Assembly: GCA_028701815.1 (NCBI GenBank)
Contig: JAQVPY010000149.1
Coordinates: 1-5,228 of the forward strand
Length of the DNA stretch: 5,228 nucleotides
Direction of reading: 5' to 3'
Source of the DNA: Bacteroidales bacterium
GTDB taxonomy: Bacteria > Bacteroidota > Bacteroidia > Bacteroidales > BM520
Part shown: piece after piece, positions 1 to 5,186 of the stretch
Layout: the number at the start of each line of letters is the position of its first letter
Position numbering within the stretch: position 1 is the stretch's first letter
Made by a program: the position numbers and the translations under genes
The notes under the pieces: generated by a model
What the model saw: the letters and a program-made list of their open reading frames with translations, nothing else
Database searches by the model: none
Told to the model about the DNA's origin: nothing

Positions 1-99
1 TATAGGGCCGAAGGCTATCTCTTGAGCCAGGCGTTGAGCTTCGAGTGCCGTAAAGCGTTCTTTAGCATATATTTCTTTTTGGGGGCTTTGTAAATCCAT
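1..99 (-). CDS. Probable SAM-dependent O-methyltransferase, N-terminal fragment (cut by window edge)
   Basis: Only the first 33 codons are in the window. The frame is open from the ATG at 97-99 to the edge, and this ATG lies 3 bp after the stop of the acyltransferase gene, so it is the last visible gene of the operon. The peptide starts MDLQSPQKEIY and has an ALEAQRLAQEIAFGPI segment. From memory this resembles the N-terminal dimerisation helix of the hydroxyneurosporene/acetylserotonin O-methyltransferase-like proteins found in Bacteroidetes aryl polyene clusters, where IAFGPI is followed by the start of a winged-helix domain. The SAM-binding domain lies outside the window, so the function is inferred from this short motif and from context. 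In such a cluster the enzyme would methylate the aryl head of the polyene. The reading of a real, translated gene is firmer than the product name. Confidence 0.6.
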   Translation of the reverse strand, partial: MDLQSPQKEIYAKERFTALEAQRLAQEIAFGPI

Positions 100-102
100 A
101 AT

Positions 103-1020
103 TTATTTATTTTCAACAGGTTCATATAAATTCCAGAAGTCGTAATAGTTAAACCACTGTTCGGGATATTTTTTCACGATATCTTCAAGATATTTCACAT
201 ATTGTCTAAGCATTTTTTCTGCTCTTCTGTTGACGGATTGTTCACTTTTATCAACAGCAAGCGGAAATATATAAGTTGTATAATCAAGTTTTTTCTCTTT
301 CATTGTAAACACGCAGACCATATAGGAGTCGGTAACGGCAGCAAGGATAAAAGTACCGATTGGGAAATATGCGTCTTTACCGAGGAAGTTCACTTTTATC
401 TTTTTGTTTCCTCCCATCATTCTGTCGCAAAGTATAGTGACAACGCCGCCTTTTTCGAGGGCTTCCTTAATAGCGAAGATATGAGACATATCGTTAGCTA
501 TGGGGATAAGGTTCACATGTGTTCTACGGAGTGATGCCGTACGGTGTTGTTTCATTGTCTCCGTTTCGGCACCGAAGAGGACTCCATAAAACTGTTTTTT
601 ATCCTGGTAGAGGCAATGTCCCGCGAGTTCAAAATTTCCGACATGTGAGCTGACGATAACGAATCCCTTATCATCATCTAACATATCTTGGAAAGCCGGT
701 TCATTCTCTATACTGATATGGAACTGTTCTGTTTTACCGCTTTGCATGGCAAATTTGTCGAGGACGACTTTGCCGAAGACATAAAAGTTTTTTACGGTAG
801 CGCACATAGACTTTCTTCTCGTATAGCCAAGGACGTCATGATAATATGAATATATTGCCTTACGTCCTTCCTTTGCGAAAAGCAGATAAAACGGTATCAC
901 GAACAGGAGGACGGGATAAAGAACAGTTACATTTACATATCTGAAAACGAAAAATAAAAAATTCTGTCCGAACTTTCCACCGCCTGTTGTACCTTTCCAT
1001 TGGCGACTATCGGGTGACAT
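103..1020 (-). CDS. LpxL/HtrB-like membrane acyltransferase of the aryl polyene cluster
   Basis: This 305-residue protein belongs to the lysophospholipid/lipid A acyltransferase (LpxL/HtrB) family, whose members move an acyl chain from an acyl-ACP to a membrane lipid at the inner membrane. A short basic and glycine-rich N-terminus (WKGTTGGGKFGQ, residues 8-19) leads into one hydrophobic segment at about residues 21-49, which fits an inner-membrane anchor. The catalytic HX4E motif is intact as HVGNFE (H126, E131). Further family features are CDR at 198-200, the FPIGTFILAA stretch at 219-228 and the C-terminal PEQWFNYYDFW at 286-296. Length matches the family. The gene starts 4 bp after the ACP stop codon and ends 3 bp before the next ATG, so it is very probably co-transcribed and translationally coupled. 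In this operon the likely donor is the aryl-polyenyl-ACP rather than a standard fatty acid, which would anchor the pigment in the envelope. A role in ordinary lipid A synthesis is less likely given its neighbours. Confidence 0.88.
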   Translation of the reverse strand: MSPDSRQWKGTTGGGKFGQNFLFFVFRYVNVTVLYPVLLFVIPFYLLFAKEGRKAIYSYYHDVLGYTRRKSMCATVKNFYVFGKVVLDKFAMQSGKTEQFHISIENEPAFQDMLDDDKGFVIVSSHVGNFELAGHCLYQDKKQFYGVLFGAETETMKQHRTASLRRTHVNLIPIANDMSHIFAIKEALEKGGVVTILCDRMMGGNKKIKVNFLGKDAYFPIGTFILAAVTDSYMVCVFTMKEKKLDYTTYIFPLAVDKSEQSVNRRAEKMLRQYVKYLEDIVKKYPEQWFNYYDFWNLYEPVENK

Positions 1021-1024
1021 ACTG

Positions 1025-1267
1025 CTACTTTACTTTCGTCATAATATAATCATAGAATTGCGCTAAGGTTTTAACATCCTTCATTTCTTCAGGTTTGATT
1101 TTAAAGCCAAAATTACGTTCAACGATTACTACGATATCCACAAAATCGAGGCTATCTATTCCGAGGTCTTCTTTCAGAAGAGCATCTTCCTTCAAAAGGG
1201 ATTCTTCTATTTCAATTTCATCAACAAGAAATTTATTAACTATTTCGGCAACTTCTTCTCTTTTCAT
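1025..1267 (-). CDS. Acyl carrier protein, dedicated to polyene synthesis
   Basis: This is an 80-residue, acidic, helical carrier protein of typical ACP length. The motif LGIDSLD at residues 35-41 holds Ser39, the expected attachment site for 4'-phosphopantetheine. The following helix (FVDIVVIVERNFGF, 42-55) is the usual recognition helix. It would carry the growing aryl-polyene chain as a thioester between the ketosynthase, ketoreductase and final acyltransferase in the cytoplasm. The sequence lacks the typical housekeeping AcpP signature around DSLDTVEL, and its LDFVDIVVIVERNFGF segment resembles ACPs of aryl polyene clusters. The ATG follows the ketosynthase stop by 18 bp, with no Shine-Dalgarno sequence. 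The gene ends in TAG, 4 bp before the acyltransferase ATG. An oddity is an internal near-repeat LLKEDA/LLKEDL at residues 24-35. Confidence 0.93.
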   Translation of the reverse strand: MKREEVAEIVNKFLVDEIEIEESLLKEDALLKEDLGIDSLDFVDIVVIVERNFGFKIKPEEMKDVKTLAQFYDYIMTKVK

Positions 1268-1285
1268 AGGTAAGATTATTTATTA

Positions 1286-2512
1286 TTAAATTTTTTTAAT
1301 TACTAATGCGCTGTTTGTTCCGCCGAATCCGAAGGAATTTGACAGATATGCATCGATTTTTTTCTCTGTAGTCTGTGTTATGATATTAAGATTTTGCGAG
1401 TATTCGTCGGGGTTTTCGAAATTGATATTCGGTGCCATAAAAGAGTTTCGCATCATTAAGGTAGAATATACTATTTCTGCGGCGCCGGCCATCCAGCATT
1501 CGTGTCCCGTCATAGATTTCGTCGAACTTATGGGTGTATGACAAGGAGAAAAGAGTTTATCCAGTGCCATGGCTTCAAAGGTGTCTCCCTGTAATGTAGA
1601 GGTTGCATGGGCGTTGATATAATCGATATCTTCAACGGATACGCCGGCATCTTTCAACGCACGTTCCATAGCGACAATAGAGCCCACATCACTCGGTTGC
1701 GATATATTGGCGCCGTTGGAGGAGAAGCCGTAGCCTGCCACTTCAGCGATGATATGAGCGCCGCGTTTAACAGCATGTTCATATTCTTCGAGTATCACTG
1801 CTGCGCCGCCGCCACTGGGCACGAGGCCGTCTCTGTCTCTGTCGAAAGGGCGCGAGGCTTTTGTTGGTTCGTCGACACGTACCGAGAAAGCGCCGAGGCC
1901 GTCGAAGCTACCCATTGAAAGGTAGTTCGTCTCCTGAGCTCCGCCACAGATTATCATATCCTGAAGCCCGTCGCGAATAAACATCATCCCGAGACCTATT
2001 GCATGGGAACCGCTGGCACATGCCGCGCTTATCGTCATATTTATCCCGCGTAATTTGAATATCGTGGAAAGATTCATGGTAACGGTAGAATTCATAGATT
2101 GGAAGATGGCTCCGGAACCCATGAGCGTAGTGTCTTTTGTCTGTAAAGCGGTAGTATGAGATTCTATCACCGCCTTGGCTGAAGAATCATTACCGAAAAG
2201 AATGCCCACCTCATTGTCTGTCAGATAATCCATATCTATCCCGGAATTTTTCAAAGCTTCGGCAGTAGCCATATATGCATATTCGCCCTCTTCTGCGAGG
2301 CAAACCCGCATGCGTCTGTCGAGGAGCCCTTTCAATACAGGACGTTCTACTATTCCCGTCAGCGGTGAACGATAGCCATATTCTATACGCATCGGGTCAA
2401 TACCTATTCCCGACTTGCCTTCGTATAACGATTTGGCAACTTCATCAATATTTTTTCCAAGGCACGAATAAATGCCAATACCTGTTATTACTACCCTCCT
2501 ACGTTTTATCAT
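1286..2512 (-). CDS. Beta-ketoacyl-ACP synthase (FabF/KAS II-like), aryl polyene type
   Basis: This 408-residue condensing enzyme of the thiolase superfamily performs the decarboxylative Claisen condensation of malonyl-ACP onto the growing acyl chain. It is full length for the FabF family, from the N-terminal RRRVVITGIGIYSCLG (residues 4-19) to the C-terminal SNSFGFGGTN (391-400). The catalytic triad is complete: nucleophile Cys165 in SAACASGSH, His302 in NAHATST and His337 in TGHECWMAG, with Lys332 in STKSMTGH. It is therefore an active-site-competent ketosynthase and not a chain length factor, which would lack the cysteine. The HAT (instead of the common HGT) and GHECWMAGA variants set it apart from housekeeping FabF and, as I recall, occur in aryl polyene ketosynthases. 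It starts 47 bp after the ketoreductase stop and precedes the ACP by 18 bp. The stop is a run of three in-frame TAA codons (1280-1288). Automatic annotation would probably call it FabF. Chain length and partner subunit cannot be read from the sequence. Confidence 0.92.
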   Translation of the reverse strand: MIKRRRVVITGIGIYSCLGKNIDEVAKSLYEGKSGIGIDPMRIEYGYRSPLTGIVERPVLKGLLDRRMRVCLAEEGEYAYMATAEALKNSGIDMDYLTDNEVGILFGNDSSAKAVIESHTTALQTKDTTLMGSGAIFQSMNSTVTMNLSTIFKLRGINMTISAACASGSHAIGLGMMFIRDGLQDMIICGGAQETNYLSMGSFDGLGAFSVRVDEPTKASRPFDRDRDGLVPSGGGAAVILEEYEHAVKRGAHIIAEVAGYGFSSNGANISQPSDVGSIVAMERALKDAGVSVEDIDYINAHATSTLQGDTFEAMALDKLFSPCHTPISSTKSMTGHECWMAGAAEIVYSTLMMRNSFMAPNINFENPDEYSQNLNIITQTTEKKIDAYLSNSFGFGGTNSALVIKKI

Positions 2513-2529
2513 AAAATTATCTTTTTCCC

Positions 2530-2563
2530 AATTGTTAATTGTTAATTATTAATTGTTAATTAA
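2530..2563. repeat. Heptameric tandem repeat, unit AATTGTT (about 4.9 copies)
   Basis: Four consecutive 7-bp units read AATTGTT, AATTGTT, AATTATT and AATTGTT (2530-2557), followed by a partial AATTAA (2558-2563). The array fills most of the 47-bp gap between the ketoreductase and ketosynthase genes, and its last bases form the TAA stop of the ketoreductase gene. On the coding strand the unit reads AACAATT. Arrays of this kind are familiar in gaps between Bacteroidetes genes. No hairpin of terminator type is formed, since AT-only self-pairing would be weak. It probably arose by slippage and acts as a spacer, though a contribution to A/U-rich translation initiation of the ketosynthase is possible. 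Confidence 0.85.
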
Positions 2564-3288
2564 GTATATAATCCCCCATTTATCGACACCACCTCTCCTG
2601 TAATATAAGCGGCTTCGCGAGATGCCAAGAAATTCACCAACGAGGCCACTTCTTCGGGGCGGCCGAATCTGCCGACAGGGATCATCTTTTTTAAATTTGC
2701 TTCGTCAAGGTCTTCCGTCATGTCGGTAGCGATAAAGCCGGGAGCCACGGCGTTAACCGTAACCTTTCTCGCCCCCACTTCTTGTGCCAGGGATTTAGTA
2801 GCACCTATCAACGCGGCCTTCGCTGCGGAATAATTCACTTGTCCCGGCAGACCTTTTAGTCCAGACAGAGATGCCACGTTGATAATCCTGCCGTAACGAT
2901 GCGTCAGCATATCTTTCAACACGCGACGCGTAATATAGAAAAAGCCGAAGAGATTGGTGTTTATGACGTCTTGCCAGTCTTCATCCTGCATAAAAATCAT
3001 CATGGTATCCTTACGGATTCCGGCGTTATTCACCAACACCGAGATGTAGTCTTCCGGATGTGCCTGTTGCCATTTCTCTATTGCAACATCTACAGCCGTT
3101 CCGTCTGAGACATCAAACTGAAGAAGTTCTACCCTGCCGCCTTCATCTTCAATCATTTTCTTGGTCTCCAACGCTGCCATCTCATTCGACTTGTAATTGA
3201 CAATAATAGAAAATCCGTTATATGCCAGTTTTTGGCATATAGCTCTTCCTATTCCGCGGGAGCCACCGGTGACTAATGCGTATTCCAT
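2560..3288 (-). CDS. fabG: 3-oxoacyl-ACP reductase, FabG-like SDR (cluster ketoreductase)
   Basis: This 242-residue classical short-chain dehydrogenase/reductase reduces the 3-keto group of acyl-ACP with NADPH, here most likely after each round of polyene extension. The Rossmann-fold cofactor motif TGGSRGIG is at residues 7-14 and NNAG at 87-90. The catalytic residues are Asn112, Ser140 (NVAS), Tyr153 and Lys157 (YSAAK). The substrate-lid region PGFIATDMTEDL at 183-194 and the C-terminal ITGEVVSINGG at 229-239 are typical of FabG. Length is normal for the family. The ATG lies one base after the ammonia-lyase stop (TAA T ATG), which indicates translational coupling. The symbol reflects family membership; because it sits in a dedicated operon it is probably not the housekeeping fabG of fatty acid synthesis. 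Confidence 0.92.
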   Translation of the reverse strand: MEYALVTGGSRGIGRAICQKLAYNGFSIIVNYKSNEMAALETKKMIEDEGGRVELLQFDVSDGTAVDVAIEKWQQAHPEDYISVLVNNAGIRKDTMMIFMQDEDWQDVINTNLFGFFYITRRVLKDMLTHRYGRIINVASLSGLKGLPGQVNYSAAKAALIGATKSLAQEVGARKVTVNAVAPGFIATDMTEDLDEANLKKMIPVGRFGRPEEVASLVNFLASREAAYITGEVVSINGGLYT

Positions 3289-3289
3289 A

Positions 3290-4798
3290 TTACAAATATT
3301 TATTGTTTTTCAGATAGTCTGTCACAGCCGCAATATCCTGATATTTAGTAGTATCTTCGATAAACAGTGGCACTAAAGTTCTGACATCGTCATATATTTT
3401 TGCCGTAAATTTCGACAATTTCGGTCTAACTTTAAGGCAATCCACGGCCTGGGTCAATGCTATATAATGTATTGCCATAACCTGGAACGCGTTCTCGATA
3501 ACGCGTTTAGCAAGGATAGCCGAGTTCGTACCCATGCTCACCACGTCCTGATTATCGTTATTATTAGGTATACTGTGGACGCACATAGGATTAGAGAGGG
3601 TTTGGCATTCCGCGGTAGTAGAAGTAGCGGTAAACTGCATAGCCTGAATACCATAATTCAGTCCGAGTTCCCCCAAGTTAAGGAATGGGGGCAAGATACC
3701 ATTGATTTTATCGTGGCACAGATAGTTAAGTTGGCGTTCCATAAGCATAGTGAGCTTAGTGACAGCAATTTTAATTTTATCCATTTCGAAAGAGATATAA
3801 TCTCCGTGGAAGTTACCGCCATGATAAACGGTTTTGGTATCAATATCCACTATCGGGTTATCATCGACGCCATTAAATTCGTCTACAATAATTTCTTCTG
3901 CAAAATCGAGGGCATCAGCCACCGGTCCCAGCACTTGAGGAACACAACGGAGCGAATAATAGGGTTGGACCTTATGGTCGAACATTTTTTCCGAGTGGGG
4001 ATGATACATTTCGACTTCTCGTTTCAGCAGCAGTTTGCTACCTTCAGACATCTCGCGCATGATAGTGGCGACGGTCATCTGACCCTTATGTCCTTTAAGT
4101 TCATTAAGTTCGGGGGCCATAAAATCGTCGTACGATGCAGCTATTTCGTTAATCATAACAGACGCCGCAATAGCATGATGCAGCAGGATCTTTGCATAGA
4201 TAAGATTGACCAGTCCTACACCGGTCATCATACCTGTGCCATTAGTAAGCGCAAGGCCCTCGCGCACTCTCATCGTAATCGGCTTAAGATTAAGCTCCTT
4301 CATCACTTCAGCAGTAGGGCGTTTTTCCCCATGGAAAAACACTTCTCCCTCTCCTATCAATGCCAGCGCCATGTGTGCAAGCTGCACAAGGTCGCCGCTT
4401 GCTCCAACGCTGCCATGCTGTGGAATCACAGGATAAACTCCCTTATTAATAAACTCCTGAAGGAGCAACAAGGCCTCGATATTAACTCCTGACTTTCCTT
4501 TAAGGAAGGTACTGAGTCGCGACATCATCGCCGCCTTAACATACACTTCACGGAACGGTTCGCCCGCGCCGGTGGAGTGACTTCTAATAATATTGTATTG
4601 TAAGGCCTTTAAATTCGAGTCACTGACACGATATTGCGCCATCGGTCCGAAGCCGGTATTAATGCCGTAAATAACCTTATCTTTGGCAAAAGACTCCAGA
4701 AAACAATAGCTGTCATTAACTCTCTTTATATCTTCAGGACTTAATTCAAAGCGCTTATTCTCAAACAATACGCTTTCAATCTCCCTTAAATTCATCAT
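3290..4798 (-). CDS. Aromatic amino acid (probably tyrosine) ammonia-lyase, MIO-dependent HAL/PAL family
   Basis: This 502-residue enzyme eliminates ammonia from an aromatic amino acid. The Ala133-Ser134-Gly135 triplet (in GSVGASGDLVQLAH) forms the MIO electrophile by self-cyclisation. Other family marks are the catalytic Tyr44 in YGINTGFGPMAQYR, NGT at 186-188, YYSLRCVPQVLGP at 280-292, DDNP at 312-315, GGNFHGD at 327-333 and NNNDNQDVVSMGTNSA at 412-427. The substrate-selectivity pair aligns as Ser73-His74 (RSHSTGAGEP). This is the histidine-lyase-like state, but from memory it is also found in the characterised Flavobacterium johnsoniae tyrosine ammonia-lyase, which shares many long motifs with this protein. 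I therefore infer tyrosine to 4-coumarate, providing the aryl starter of the polyene. It is the first gene of the operon, 1 bp ahead of the ketoreductase. Two ATG codons are adjacent (4796-4798 and 4793-4795); the first is used here, the second is equally possible. Automatic annotation may call it HutH, but no histidine-utilisation genes are nearby. Confidence 0.9.
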   Translation of the reverse strand: MMNLREIESVLFENKRFELSPEDIKRVNDSYCFLESFAKDKVIYGINTGFGPMAQYRVSDSNLKALQYNIIRSHSTGAGEPFREVYVKAAMMSRLSTFLKGKSGVNIEALLLLQEFINKGVYPVIPQHGSVGASGDLVQLAHMALALIGEGEVFFHGEKRPTAEVMKELNLKPITMRVREGLALTNGTGMMTGVGLVNLIYAKILLHHAIAASVMINEIAASYDDFMAPELNELKGHKGQMTVATIMREMSEGSKLLLKREVEMYHPHSEKMFDHKVQPYYSLRCVPQVLGPVADALDFAEEIIVDEFNGVDDNPIVDIDTKTVYHGGNFHGDYISFEMDKIKIAVTKLTMLMERQLNYLCHDKINGILPPFLNLGELGLNYGIQAMQFTATSTTAECQTLSNPMCVHSIPNNNDNQDVVSMGTNSAILAKRVIENAFQVMAIHYIALTQAVDCLKVRPKLSKFTAKIYDDVRTLVPLFIEDTTKYQDIAAVTDYLKNNKYL

Positions 4799-4827
4799 GT
4801 CGTAAAAGTTTTCTTATATTATATAGT

Positions 4828-4857
4828 ATCAAAATTAATATCAAAAATGACATCAAA
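4828..4857. repeat. Three ATCAAA direct repeats with 12-bp period overlapping P1
   Basis: The hexamer ATCAAA occurs at 4828-4833, 4840-4845 and 4852-4857, exactly 12 bp apart each time. The first two copies extend to TATCAAAA; the third is CATCAAAG. On the transcribed strand they read TTTGAT. The first copy overlaps the -7 element of P1 and the others fill the P1 spacer, so a protein bound here would compete with RNA polymerase. The region is AT-rich, and the repeats could also be chance or an old slippage product. Confidence 0.5.
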
Positions 4858-4862
4858 GCAAA
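4830..4862 (-). promoter_or_regulatory. Promoter P1 for the lyase operon (Bacteroides-type)
   Basis: On the minus strand a TTTG -33 element (4859-4862) is separated by 21 bp from a -7 element TAATTTTG (4830-4837), a full match to the Bacteroides primary sigma pattern TTTG, N19-21, TAnnTTTG. Transcription would start at about 4822-4827 and give a leader of roughly 25-30 nt before the lyase ATG at 4798. The match is seen directly; use in the cell is inferred. Confidence 0.6.
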
Positions 4863-4906
4863 AATTCTTTTAAATCATGCCTGATATCTGTTTGCGAAAA
4901 TAACCA

Positions 4907-4924
4907 TTTTTTTTGTTTTTTTTT
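4907..4924. other. Interrupted T8-G-T9 tract (A-tract in the P2 leader)
   Basis: Plus-strand T8 (4907-4914), one G, then T9 (4916-4924) form an almost pure homopolymer tract. In transcripts from promoter P2 it would appear as an unstructured A-rich stretch about 110-140 nt upstream of the lyase start. No GC-rich hairpin precedes it on either strand, so it is not an obvious intrinsic terminator. Such tracts also bend DNA and are prone to length change by slippage. Confidence 0.6.
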
Positions 4925-4948
4925 ATGTTTTCCGACAAATAATATTAA

Positions 4949-4980
4949 CAAAAATATTGACCTGATATATTTTTAGCAAA
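4949..4980 (-). promoter_or_regulatory. Promoter P2 for the lyase operon (Bacteroides-type, distal)
   Basis: A second minus-strand match has TTTG at 4977-4980, a 20-bp spacer, and TATTTTTG at 4949-4956. It fits the Bacteroides pattern as fully as P1. Transcription would start around 4940-4945 and give a leader of about 145 nt that contains the A-tract and the P1 repeats. One copy of a 10-bp direct repeat (4979-4988) overlaps its -33 element. Confidence 0.5.
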
Positions 4981-5153
4981 ATCACTTAGCATATATAGGG
5001 GATTGACTTAAAAAAAGAAAAATATTATAGTTCAAATCACTTAACGAACGCAAATGAAGCATACATTTTATTTATTGAATTAAGCCGAGAAGTATTATAC
5101 CTTGTCATTTCCTGATTTTGGTTGACTAAAAGTCTTTCTTATCCCTGATAAAA

Positions 5154-5186
5154 GTTGATTCGATTAATGATTAAAACTTATTTTTG
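5154..5186 (+). promoter_or_regulatory. Possible divergent plus-strand promoter
   Basis: On the plus strand the -7 element TATTTTTG (5179-5186) matches the Bacteroides consensus, and 21 bp upstream stands GTTG (5154-5157), one base off the TTTG -33 element. It would start transcription near 5190-5195, towards the right edge, implying a gene beyond 5228. A near-perfect dyad TTAAT-G-ATTAA (5164-5174) lies in the spacer. The tract is AT-rich, so chance matches are easy. Confidence 0.35.

Noticed and set aside
1280..1288. Three consecutive in-frame TAA codons at the ketosynthase end
   Set aside because: They are real but expected in an AT-rich spacer; they need no special function.
1025..3288. 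Housekeeping fatty acid synthesis (fab) cluster
   Set aside because: A typical fab cluster would carry fabD, fabH or plsX. Here the ketosynthase, ACP and ketoreductase lie between an ammonia-lyase and an LpxL-like acyltransferase, and the ketosynthase and ACP have non-housekeeping variants.
3467..4492. Open frame of 341 codons on the plus strand, opposite the lyase gene
   Set aside because: It is fully antisense to a gene with unambiguous MIO-lyase motifs. Its translation shows no recognisable family, and no promoter or translation signal supports it. It is best explained as a shadow of the lyase codons.
3290..4798. Reading the lyase as histidine ammonia-lyase (hutH) of histidine degradation
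   Set aside because: Ser73-His74 is histidase-like, but the overall motifs resemble bacterial tyrosine lyases of pigment clusters, and the co-operonic genes are polyene synthesis genes. No urocanase or imidazolonepropionase is present.
4776..4853. Minus-strand frame of 25 codons (starting MSFLILILIL) overlapping the lyase start
   Set aside because: Its start lies upstream of the P1 start site, its composition is simply that of AT-rich DNA, and it overlaps the lyase out of frame. There is no support beyond an ATG and a stop.
4907..4924. Intrinsic terminator with a T-tract on the plus strand
   Set aside because: No stable GC-containing hairpin precedes the T-run, and no plus-strand gene ends before it.
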